In this document: positions 13,102 through 19,351 of the stretch, piece after piece
Layout of the letters: every line of letters begins with the position of its first letter
Position numbering within the stretch: position 1 is the stretch's first letter
Source of the DNA: Dinghuibacter sp035492835
GTDB taxonomy: Bacteria; Bacteroidota; Bacteroidia; Chitinophagales; Chitinophagaceae
Assembly (NCBI RefSeq): GCF_035492835.1
Contig: NZ_DATJIY010000178.1
Span: 1 to 21,336 of the forward strand
Reading direction: 5' to 3'
Length of the DNA: 21,336 nt
Translations under genes and position numbers: made by a program
Notes under the pieces: generated by a model
The model's database searches: none
Seen by the model: only the letters and a program-made list of their open reading frames with translations
Told to the model about the DNA's origin: nothing

Positions 13102-13218
13102 TTAGCCCTGGCGTTGCTTGAACCGGGGGTTCTTTTTGTTGATCACATACAACCGGCCCTTGCGGCGGACGATCTTACAGTCGGCGCTCCTTTTTTTGAT
13201 GGCGGCTCTTACCTTCAT
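13102..13218 (-). CDS. rpmJ: Large ribosomal subunit protein bL36
   Basis: A 38-residue protein read on the minus strand from the ATG at 13218-13216 to the TAA at 13104-13102: it begins MKVRAAIKKRSADCKIVRRK and ends NKKNPRFKQRQG. This is ribosomal protein L36. The usual zinc-ribbon set C-x2-C-x12-C-x4-H is reduced to a single Cys, and RSADCKIVRRKGRLYVI keeps the fold pattern, as in zinc-independent (C-minus) variants. It lies between infA and rpsM, the classic position, with 12 bases to infA. Confidence 0.93.
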   Translation of the reverse strand: MKVRAAIKKRSADCKIVRRKGRLYVINKKNPRFKQRQG

Positions 13219-13230
13219 GACAATCAGTTT

Positions 13231-13452
13231 TTAATTTTTATACCTGAAATTGATCCGTCCCCGGCTCAGGTCGTAAGGGCTAATCTCAACACCGACGCGG
13301 TCCCCGGGTAGAATGCGGATGTAGTGCATCCTCATTTTCCCCGATATAGTAGCCAGAATTTCGTGGCCATTTTCGAGCCTTACCCTGAACATGGCGTTCG
13401 ATAAGGCTTCTATAATGACGCCGTCTTGCTTGATTAGTCCTTGTTTCGACAT
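13231..13452 (-). CDS. infA: Translation initiation factor IF-1
   Basis: A 73-residue OB-fold factor that blocks the ribosomal A site during initiation. The conserved core is easily seen: GVIIEALSNAMFRVRLENGHEILATISGKMRMHYIRILPGDRV, then SPYDLSRGRINFRYK. Residue count is standard. It is the first gene of this ribosomal cluster and has its own -7 element. The gene directly upstream on the same strand is hmgA rather than the usual secY/map, so the operon appears detached from the spc cluster. Confidence 0.97.
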   Translation of the reverse strand: MSKQGLIKQDGVIIEALSNAMFRVRLENGHEILATISGKMRMHYIRILPGDRVGVEISPYDLSRGRINFRYKN

Positions 13453-13468
13453 ACAGATTTTGGGAGCG

Positions 13469-13476
13469 CAAAGATA
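13469..13476 (-). promoter_or_regulatory. Promoter element of the infA-led operon
   Basis: The minus strand reads TATCTTTG (full TAnnTTTG match), ending 17 nt before the infA ATG. TTTC lies 20 nt further upstream (complement of 13497-13500), a 3/4 match to the -33 TTTG. Confidence 0.6.
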
Positions 13477-13523
13477 AGATTTATTCCGCCAAAACGGAAA
13501 TTATCGCTCATTTTTTGTAAAAA

Positions 13524-14693
13524 CTACACCGGATGCCGGTCGAGCCAGCTCGTAATGTAGGCCGGATCCTCGATTTCAAGGGCGGTTTTGGTCAGTTTCA
13601 AGGGATGGAAGGTGTCCACCATGACCGCCAATTCCTTGGTTTCCCTGGCCCCGATGCTCTTTTCGACCGACCCCGGGTGTGGCCCGTGGGGTATACCACC
13701 GGGATGTAGGGTGATCTGCCCACGGGTGACGTTTTTCCGGCTCATAAAATCGCCGTCCACGTAGTACAGCAGCTCGTCGCTGTCGATGTTGCTGTGGTTA
13801 TAAGGGGCCGGTATCGACTCTGGATGATAGTCGAAGAGGCGGGGAACGAAGGAGCAGATCACGAAGTTCCGGGCCTCGAAGGTCAGGTGGACGGGCGGTG
13901 GCTGGTGGACCCTGCCCGTAATGGGTTCAAAATCATGGATGGAGAAGGCAAACGGGTAACAGCAGCCGTCCCAGCCGATGACGTCGAAGGGGTGGTGCCC
14001 ATAATGGAAGGTGTAGAGCTGGCCCTGTTTTTTAATGAGCATCAGGAAGTCCCCCTTCTCGGAATGGGTTTCCAGGTCCTTCGGGGCGCGGATGTCGCGC
14101 TCGCAATAAGGGGAATGCTCGAGCAGCTGGCCGAAGGGACTCAGGTATTTTTTGGGGAACCGGATGGGGCTGAAGGACTCGACGATAAACAGCCGGTTGT
14201 CCGGTCCGTCAAAACGGATCTGGTAGATCGTACCCCGGGGTATGACCAGGTAGTCCCCATAACCGAACGTCAGCGATCCATAGGGGGTCTGGAGCACGCC
14301 GCTCCCCTTGTGGACGAAGATCACCTCGTCGGCGTCCGCGTTTTTGAAGTAATAATCCGCGGTACCGGCCTGGGGCGCCGCCAGGACGACGTGGACGTCG
14401 TTGTTCACCAGCACGGCCTTCCGGGAAGTCAGGTAGTCCTTTTCGGGCGCGACCCTGAATCCCTGGAAGCTGCGGTGCTTGAGCATCTTTTCCTCCGCTA
14501 CCTCCGGGCTCACGCTATAGGGTTCGCCCACCTGGAGGATGTCCGTGGGGGCATATACATGGTAGAGTAACGATGAATCCGAGGAAAACCCTTCCGTCGA
14601 AAAAAGCTGTTCGGCGTACAATCCGCCGTCGGGTTTGCGAAACTGGGTATGACGCTTATGGGGAATCTGCCCCAGCGTATGATAGAATGGCAT
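13524..14693 (-). CDS. hmgA: Homogentisate 1,2-dioxygenase
   Basis: A 389-residue cupin-type Fe(II) enzyme that opens the ring of homogentisate in tyrosine/phenylalanine breakdown to give maleylacetoacetate. It is recognised by MPFYHTLGQIPHKRHTQFR, the cupin stretch DEVIFVHKGSGVLQT and GDYLVIPRGTIYQI. The C-terminal iron site is in YNHSNIDSDELLYYV (His300 with Asp306/Glu307) and GGIPHGPHPG (His336). Length fits the shorter bacterial form. Other genes of the pathway (hpd, fahA) are not in the window. It precedes infA on the same strand without a visible terminator, so read-through into the translation operon is possible. An HmgA-like cupin of other specificity is the main alternative. Confidence 0.88.
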   Translation of the reverse strand: MPFYHTLGQIPHKRHTQFRKPDGGLYAEQLFSTEGFSSDSSLLYHVYAPTDILQVGEPYSVSPEVAEEKMLKHRSFQGFRVAPEKDYLTSRKAVLVNNDVHVVLAAPQAGTADYYFKNADADEVIFVHKGSGVLQTPYGSLTFGYGDYLVIPRGTIYQIRFDGPDNRLFIVESFSPIRFPKKYLSPFGQLLEHSPYCERDIRAPKDLETHSEKGDFLMLIKKQGQLYTFHYGHHPFDVIGWDGCCYPFAFSIHDFEPITGRVHQPPPVHLTFEARNFVICSFVPRLFDYHPESIPAPYNHSNIDSDELLYYVDGDFMSRKNVTRGQITLHPGGIPHGPHPGSVEKSIGARETKELAVMVDTFHPLKLTKTALEIEDPAYITSWLDRHPV

Positions 14694-14718
14694 GGCAAGT
14701 ATTTAAGGAAAAACGATA

Positions 14719-14736
14719 GCCCGTGGGAAAACGGGC
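14719..14736 (-). terminator. Hairpin with T-rich flank upstream of hmgA
   Basis: GCCCGT, GGGAAA, ACGGGC forms a 6-bp stem. On the minus strand it is followed by TATCGTTTTTCC. It could terminate minus-strand transcription entering hmgA or act in the hmgA leader. The stem is short and the evidence weak. Confidence 0.35.
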
Positions 14737-14931
14737 GGTTTACAGGTGGTCACGCGTCGCCGTCGCTGGCCAGACAAGCGTAGTAACGGCTCCGGCCGCG
14801 CGGCGTCAGCCTCGATCCGCCGCGAGCGTCAGCAACAGGAAGTAATACTTCCAGTGTCGCTTGTCGATCCAATATGTGAAGTTCCTGTAAAACGGCATAG
14901 ACTTGAAGTAAATATACCGAAATTGCCCGGT

Positions 14932-15456
14932 ATGACAAGGATAGGTCTTATCTCGGACACCCACGGTTACCTCGACCCGGCCGTCCTAAAACATTTCGCC
15001 GGCTGTCACGAGATCTGGCACGCCGGTGACTTCGGGGGAGGCGAATCTGTCGCCGATGCCCTGGCCTCGGTCAAACCGCTGAGGGGCGTGTATGGGAACA
15101 TCGATGGGAATGACATCCGGGGACGCTTTCCCGAGCGCCTGGTCTGGACCTGCGAAGACCTAAAAGTATGTATGATACACATCGGCGGTTATCCGGGACG
15201 GTATGCGCCGGGCGTAAAGGCGGAGCTGGCGAAAGAACGGCCGGGACTCTTTATATCGGGGCACTCGCATATCCTGAAGATCATGCCCGATAAGACGCTG
15301 AACCTGCTCCACATCAACCCCGGCGCCGCCGGTAACCAGGGCTGGCATAAGGTGCGCACGATCGTGCGGTTTACCGTGGAAGGCAGCCGGCTGACGGACT
15401 GCCAGGTGATAGAGCTCGGCGCCCGCAGCCTGGTGGAGCCACGGGACGTGGGCTGA
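14932..15456 (+). CDS. YfcE/MJ0936-type metallophosphoesterase
   Basis: A 174-residue calcineurin-like phosphoesterase of the YfcE family (Mn-dependent phosphodiesterases of unknown physiological substrate). Motifs in order are SDTHGY (Asp9, His11), HAGDFGG (bridging Asp), YGNIDGND (Asn), MIHIGGYPG (the usual HG block), SGHSHI (metal His pair) and NPGAAG. All metal ligands are therefore present. The start is placed at MTRIGLISDTHG, where the first strand begins. The frame is open to an ATG at 14746, but those 62 extra residues are Arg-rich and unlike the family. No full TAnnTTTG lies before it, and the 238 bases between it and hmgA hold only weak signals. Confidence 0.9.
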   Translation: MTRIGLISDTHGYLDPAVLKHFAGCHEIWHAGDFGGGESVADALASVKPLRGVYGNIDGNDIRGRFPERLVWTCEDLKVCMIHIGGYPGRYAPGVKAELAKERPGLFISGHSHILKIMPDKTLNLLHINPGAAGNQGWHKVRTIVRFTVEGSRLTDCQVIELGARSLVEPRDVG

Positions 15457-15495
15457 GCCAAGGGACGGCGGGACGTGGGCTGACCCAAAACGGCG

Positions 15496-15969
15496 CTACA
15501 TACCGACCCCGGGGAAGATCGGCCTTCCGATCCCCACGCGCCACGGCCAGGGAATGGTAAAGAAGATCACGATGAGGGCGATGAGCAGCAACCAGAAAAC
15601 CTTGCCGCCCAGCCCGGGCTTTGCAACGCCTTTTTTCACCCGGCTATACGCCATCGTAATGAGCGTGATCGCAAGCACCATACCAAAGGGGTGCTCGACC
15701 CAGAAGAAGCGGTAGAATTTGTCCTTCATCAGGACGGTGCCCTCGGGCAGCCCTTGTACGAGGCCAAAACGGCCGAATATCCATTGATAGAGCCCGATCA
15801 GGAGGGTGATGTGCGCTGCAATCAGCAGGATCAACGCGCCCTTGCGTTCTCCGTTGGTGAAGGCCCGTTTGGCGTTCATGGCGCTCCAGCTTTTGACCAG
15901 GACATACAACAGGGCGATCACGATGACCCAGCGGAGGATATTGTGCAGGTCGAGCAGTATCTCGTACAT
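15496..15969 (-). CDS. Small four-helix membrane protein, cytochrome-b-like
   Basis: A 157-residue protein with four hydrophobic helices, at about residues 7-27, 45-65, 94-110 and 124-143. Histidines sit in helix contexts at LDLHNILRW, LIAAHITLLIGLYQW and FFWVEHPFGM. This pattern suits haem ligation, and similar Bacteroidota proteins are often labelled cytochrome B; no haem binding is proven. The C-terminus is IGRPIFPGVGM. It has a full -7 element TAGGTTTG 17 nt before its start and is divergent from the TPR lipoprotein across only 44 bases. Its stop lies 40 bases from the convergent phosphoesterase stop, with no clear terminator between. Confidence 0.7.
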   Translation of the reverse strand: MYEILLDLHNILRWVIVIALLYVLVKSWSAMNAKRAFTNGERKGALILLIAAHITLLIGLYQWIFGRFGLVQGLPEGTVLMKDKFYRFFWVEHPFGMVLAITLITMAYSRVKKGVAKPGLGGKVFWLLLIALIVIFFTIPWPWRVGIGRPIFPGVGM

Positions 15970-15977
15970 GGTGAAAA

Positions 15978-16009
15978 TTTGGAGGCAAACCTACGGAAAT
16001 TTAGCTTTG
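15978..16009 (+). promoter_or_regulatory. Consensus promoter of the TPR lipoprotein gene
   Basis: TTTG (15978-15981), a 20-nt spacer and TAGCTTTG (16002-16009) match the Bacteroidota consensus perfectly. The -7 element ends only 5 nt before the ATG at 16014, so the transcript should begin at or very near the start codon (leaderless). Confidence 0.75.
15986..15993 (-). promoter_or_regulatory. -7 promoter element of the cytochrome-b-like gene
   Basis: The minus strand reads TAGGTTTG, a full match ending 17 nt before the ATG at 15969. It lies inside the spacer of the opposite promoter. No -33 match is seen at the expected place. Confidence 0.55.
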
Positions 16010-16013
16010 GCCC

Positions 16014-17027
16014 ATGAAGCATTTCCGGACAATCCTGGCGTACGCCATCGTATGTATCCTGACAGCCTGCGGGGCGAACACCGAAAAGAACGACCCGGTC
16101 CTCGAACGCCCCCCCTACGCCGTTTGGACGGACTCGATCAGGCAGTTCCCCCGGCAGTCCTCCTATTACTATGAACGGGGCAAGCTGTTCGTCAGGAACA
16201 ATGACTCGGCCCACGCGGTCAGGGACCTGGAAAAGGCGTTTTCGATCGCGGAGGAACCCGACTACGCCATCGTCCTTTCCTCCTTCTGGCTGGACCACGG
16301 ACAGCCGGATTCGGCGAGGGCTGTGATCCGGCCTGCTCTCGGCCGTTTTCCCTACAACCAATTGCTGCGGGGGAACCTGTTTACGTCGTTTTTTGGCGAA
16401 GGCCGTTACGAAGACGCCATGCGGGTGACCGACAGCGCGCTGGCCTACGATTCCGCCAGCGCGGGCAACTGGTATAACCGGGCGATGGCCGAGGACGCGC
16501 TCAGGGATTCGGCGGGCGCCCTCCGGAGCCTCGAAAGGGCTTACCGGCTCGATTCGGTGGACGCCACCCTCACCTATGAACTGGCCAACCGGTACGCCGA
16601 CGCAGGCAACCCGGCCGCGCTGGCGATCTGCGAGAGGATCATCCGTCAGCAGGAACATATGCAAAAAAAACCGGACCCCTATACGATCAAGGGCATCTAC
16701 TACGCCAATACGGGGAAGCCGGCGGAAGCCATCGCTTGTTTCGACCAGTCCATCGCCATCGAATATACCTTTTTACAGGCCTACCTGGAAAAGGGCACCC
16801 TCCTGTTCAAGCTGCACAAGTATGCCGACGCCCTCAAGGTCTTCGGGCTTTCGACCACGGTGGACAACACCTTTGCCGACGGATACTACTGGACGGGGCG
16901 CTGTCAGCAGGAGCTGGGGCAACTCAAGGACGCCCGGCTGAATTATCAACGCGCCCTTGCCTTCGACAAGCGCTTTACCGAGGCCCGCGAGGCGCTCCGG
17001 AAAATCGACGACGCCAACGGAAAATGA
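16014..17027 (+). CDS. TPR-repeat lipoprotein
   Basis: A 337-residue protein with a lipoprotein signal (MKHFRTILAYAIVCILTACG, lipobox LTAC, Cys19). The mature protein is built of tetratricopeptide repeats, for example SSYYYERGKLFVRNNDSAHA, AGNWYNRAMAEDALRDSAGA, DPYTIKGIYYANTGKPAEA, LQAYLEKGTLLFKLHKYADA and DGYYWTGRCQQELGQLKDA, about six to eight units. It is likely an envelope-anchored scaffold for protein-protein contacts; the partner is unknown. It starts behind a perfect promoter with almost no leader. The next gene, rpe, begins 42 bases after its stop, with a hairpin between but no U-tract, so co-transcription is likely. Confidence 0.88.
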   Translation: MKHFRTILAYAIVCILTACGANTEKNDPVLERPPYAVWTDSIRQFPRQSSYYYERGKLFVRNNDSAHAVRDLEKAFSIAEEPDYAIVLSSFWLDHGQPDSARAVIRPALGRFPYNQLLRGNLFTSFFGEGRYEDAMRVTDSALAYDSASAGNWYNRAMAEDALRDSAGALRSLERAYRLDSVDATLTYELANRYADAGNPAALAICERIIRQQEHMQKKPDPYTIKGIYYANTGKPAEAIACFDQSIAIEYTFLQAYLEKGTLLFKLHKYADALKVFGLSTTVDNTFADGYYWTGRCQQELGQLKDARLNYQRALAFDKRFTEAREALRKIDDANGK

Positions 17028-17039
17028 GTATATTGCCCC

Positions 17040-17058
17040 GCCGGGCCTACGGCCCGGC
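17040..17058 (+). repeat. GC-rich hairpin between the TPR gene and rpe
   Basis: GCCGGGCC, TAC, GGCCCGGC is a perfect 8-bp stem ending 11 nt before the rpe ATG. AAATC rather than a T-run follows. It may hinder ribosome access to rpe or stabilise the upstream mRNA end. Confidence 0.45.
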
Positions 17059-17069
17059 AAATCACACAT

Positions 17070-17717
17070 ATGCACCTAGTAGCCCCCTCCCTCCTGGCCG
17101 CGGACTTCCTGCATTTGGGCGCCGCCTGCCAGATCGTCAACGAGAGCGATGCCGACTGGTTCCACCTGGACATCATGGACGGCCGTTTTGTGCCCAACAT
17201 CAGCTACGGTATGTCGATCGTCGAGCAGATCCATTCGGTGGCCAAAAAGCCCTGCGACGTCCACCTGATGATCGAAGAGCCGGAGCGGTATGTTCCCGAA
17301 TTCAAAAAAGTCGGTGCGGATCACATAACCGTGCACTGGGAAGCCTGCCGCCACCTGCACCGTAATGTGCAACAGATCAAGTCTCTGGGTATGAAGGCCG
17401 GGGTCGCGATCAATCCCGCCACGCCCGTGGATTTTTTGCAAGCCATCCTCCCCGAGCTGGATATCGTCCTGGTGATGAGCGTCAACCCCGGGTTCGGCGG
17501 TCAAACATTTATCTCGCATACCTTTCAGAAGGTCCGCAAGCTGCGGAAAATGATCCACGACCTGGGGGCGCATACGCACGTCATGGTCGACGGCGGCATT
17601 TCCGTGGACAACGCCTCGGCGATCGTTGCGGCCGGCGCGGATGTGCTCGTGGCGGGGAGCACCGTATTCCACGCGCCCGACCCGATACGGGCGATCGGCC
17701 AGCTGAAAAATGCGTGA
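17070..17717 (+). CDS. rpe: Ribulose-phosphate 3-epimerase
   Basis: A 215-residue TIM-barrel enzyme of the pentose phosphate pathway interconverting ribulose 5-phosphate and xylulose 5-phosphate. The start APSLLAADFLHLG, metal/catalytic residues in WFHLDIMDGRFVPN (His32, Asp34), DVHLMIEEPERY (His), the phosphate-grip region SVNPGFGGQTFI and the second catalytic Asp in VMVDGGISVDNA are all present, as is VAGSTVF at the end of the barrel. Length is standard. It is cytosolic and probably shares a message with the TPR lipoprotein. A 171-base gap with its own promoter-like sequence separates it from phoH. Confidence 0.96.
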   Translation: MHLVAPSLLAADFLHLGAACQIVNESDADWFHLDIMDGRFVPNISYGMSIVEQIHSVAKKPCDVHLMIEEPERYVPEFKKVGADHITVHWEACRHLHRNVQQIKSLGMKAGVAINPATPVDFLQAILPELDIVLVMSVNPGFGGQTFISHTFQKVRKLRKMIHDLGAHTHVMVDGGISVDNASAIVAAGADVLVAGSTVFHAPDPIRAIGQLKNA

Positions 17718-17744
17718 TTCTTCACATGCTGTTAATAAGATTTA

Positions 17745-17777
17745 TTTGGGTTAAGCCTCTTCGATTTCGTAAATTTA
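17745..17777 (+). promoter_or_regulatory. Probable promoter of phoH
   Basis: TTTG (17745-17748), a 21-nt spacer, then TAAATTTA (17770-17777), which differs from TAnnTTTG only in the last base. It would give a leader of about 105 nt, far longer than for other genes here. Confidence 0.4.
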
Positions 17778-17789
17778 AGGGACACGAAA

Positions 17790-17825
17790 ATGCGCTGGGT
17801 ATGCAGGCATACCCGCGCCGGATGA
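17790..17825 (+). CDS. Possible short leader ORF before phoH
   Basis: ATG at 17790 opens an 11-codon frame reading MRWVCRHTRAG, closed by TGA at 17823. It is Arg-rich (three of eleven) and overlaps a hairpin at 17797-17814. Such an ORF can occur by chance; only its position in an unusually long leader makes it worth noting. Confidence 0.2.
   Translation: MRWVCRHTRAG
17797..17814 (+). repeat. Hairpin in the phoH leader
   Basis: GGGTATGC and GCATACCC are perfect inverted arms around AG (realistically a 7-bp stem with a CAGG loop). It lies between the putative promoter and the TTG start of phoH. No U-tract follows. Confidence 0.5.
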
Positions 17826-17888
17826 ATAGGAACGACGGAGAACACACCCTGCCGTATCCCACATTGGTGACCATAAATTGAACAGCAC

Positions 17889-18881
17889 TTGACGGAGACG
17901 ATTATCAACCTCGAAAGCATCAACCCTATTGAATTCTTTGGGGTCAACAACGGTAAACTAGACATACTCAAAAAGAAATTCCCCCTCTTAAAAATCCTAT
18001 CCAGAGGTACCCAGATCAAGCTCAGCGGGGCGCCGGAGCAAATCGAGACGGCCCGCGAAAAAATAGACCTGCTTGTGCAATACCTGGAACGAAACGGACA
18101 CTTGAGCGAGAACTACTTCGAGCAGATCCTGGGCGGGGACGACGCCGAAACCATCGACCACTTCAAGGATCGCAACCCCAACGACATCCTGGTCTTCGGC
18201 CCCAACGGCAAGACCGTGCGGGCGCGTACGGCCAACCAGAAACGGCTGGTGCAGGCCGCGGACAAGAACGACATCCTTTTCGCGATCGGACCGGCCGGTA
18301 CGGGTAAGACTTATACGGCGGTCGCTTTGGCGGTACGGGCGTTGAAGAACAAGATCGTCAAAAAGATCATCCTGACGCGGCCGGCGGTGGAAGCGGGTGA
18401 AAGCCTGGGGTTCCTCCCCGGTGACCTGAAGGAAAAGATCGACCCCTACCTGCGGCCCCTGTACGACGCCCTGGACGATATGATACCGGCCGACAAGCTG
18501 GGCTATTATATGAGCACCCGGGTGATCGAAATCGCGCCCCTGGCTTATATGCGCGGCCGGACGCTGGACAACGCGTTCATCATCCTGGACGAGGCGCAGA
18601 ACGCGACCGACCTCCAGCTGAAGATGTTCCTGACGCGTATCGGCGCCAACGCCAAGGCGATCATCACCGGCGACCTTACGCAGGTGGACCTTCCCAAGAA
18701 CCAAAAGAGCGGTCTGGACAAAGCCATCCGCATCCTGAAGCACGTGGACGGAATCGCCCATATCGAGCTGGACGAAGAAGACGTGGTACGGCACCGCCTC
18801 GTCAAAGCCATCATCAGGGCTTACGACAAGGAGCACCAGGTGGAACAGGTCAGGATCGAGGGGCATCATCGCCAGGCATAG
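17889..18881 (+). CDS. phoH: PhoH family ATPase (PhoH-like protein)
   Basis: A 330-residue cytosolic P-loop NTPase. A KH-like N-terminal part (LDILKKKFPLLKILSRGTQIKLSG) precedes the ATPase domain with Walker A GPAGTGKT (134-141), TRPAVEAGESLGFLPGDL and Walker B FIILDEAQN (230-238), then ITGDLTQVDLP. PhoH/YbeZ proteins are linked to RNA metabolism and ribosome maturation with YbeY; ybeY is not visible here. The start must be non-ATG: an in-frame TAA lies at 17874-17876 and the first usable codon giving the expected N-terminus TETIINLESINPIEFFG is TTG at 17889. No Shine-Dalgarno sequence precedes it. The leader carries a hairpin and a possible short ORF. Confidence 0.93.
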   Translation: MTETIINLESINPIEFFGVNNGKLDILKKKFPLLKILSRGTQIKLSGAPEQIETAREKIDLLVQYLERNGHLSENYFEQILGGDDAETIDHFKDRNPNDILVFGPNGKTVRARTANQKRLVQAADKNDILFAIGPAGTGKTYTAVALAVRALKNKIVKKIILTRPAVEAGESLGFLPGDLKEKIDPYLRPLYDALDDMIPADKLGYYMSTRVIEIAPLAYMRGRTLDNAFIILDEAQNATDLQLKMFLTRIGANAKAIITGDLTQVDLPKNQKSGLDKAIRILKHVDGIAHIELDEEDVVRHRLVKAIIRAYDKEHQVEQVRIEGHHRQA

Positions 18882-18910
18882 CGGTACCACGCTTTTTGCA
18901 AAGGATGCGC

Positions 18911-18918
18911 TATCTTTG
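18911..18918 (+). promoter_or_regulatory. -7 promoter element of the lipoprotein-TauE-DUF1634 unit
   Basis: TATCTTTG is a full TAnnTTTG match ending 5 nt before the ATG at 18923, the same short distance as for the TPR lipoprotein gene. A leaderless transcript is expected. TTTTTG at 18893-18898 is only 12 nt upstream, too close for a normal -33. Confidence 0.55.
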
Positions 18919-18922
18919 ACGC

Positions 18923-19351
18923 ATGCGTAAATACATCTATGTCCTGGCGTTGGCCTTGGTAGTAGGGTCGTGGAACGCCTGCAAGACGACGTACAGCAAG
19001 CCGTCCGATCCCACCGAAGCGGGACGCGACTTTATCAACGCGTCGTTGAAAGCGGATTATTCCATCGCCGACGATTACGTCCTCCAGGACTCCGTCAACC
19101 AGTATATCTATGGCCGGTATAAACAGCAGTACCAGGCGATGCCCCAGGCGGAGAAGGATAGTTATGGCAAAGCCAGCCTGATCATCTATTCGGTCAAAAA
19201 GCCGGTGGATTCCGTGGCGGTCATCGAGTATTCCAATACGTACAAGAACAAGCACATGACCCTGCACATGGTACACACCCAGGGGGAATGGTGGGTGGAT
19301 CTCGCCAACACCTTGAATGTAAAAGACTCCCTGGATACGCCCGCTAAGTAA
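18923..19351 (+). CDS. Small putative lipoprotein, possibly NTF2/DUF4878-like
   Basis: A 142-residue protein starting MRKYIYVLALALVVGSWNAC; the Cys20 is preceded by a weak lipobox (WNAC), so lipidation is probable rather than certain. The mature part begins KTTYSKPSDPTEAGRDFINA and continues with a helix and beta-strand order (IIYSVKKPVDSVAVIEYSN, MTLHMVHTQGEWWVDLAN). This resembles the small DUF4878/NTF2-like secreted domains, which carry the same 'GEWWVD' type ending strand. No function is known. Its TAA stop shares one base with the ATG of the TauE-like gene, pointing to translational coupling with the exporter. Confidence 0.7.
   Translation: MRKYIYVLALALVVGSWNACKTTYSKPSDPTEAGRDFINASLKADYSIADDYVLQDSVNQYIYGRYKQQYQAMPQAEKDSYGKASLIIYSVKKPVDSVAVIEYSNTYKNKHMTLHMVHTQGEWWVDLANTLNVKDSLDTPAK

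Noticed and set aside
14746..14931. 62-codon in-frame extension of the phosphoesterase to an upstream ATG
   Set aside because: The added residues are Arg/Ser-rich, unlike the family, and the conserved fold begins at MTRIGLISDTHG.
17040..17058. Hairpin before rpe as a terminator
   Set aside because: No T-run follows on the plus strand and the rpe start lies 11 bases away, so read-through is more likely.
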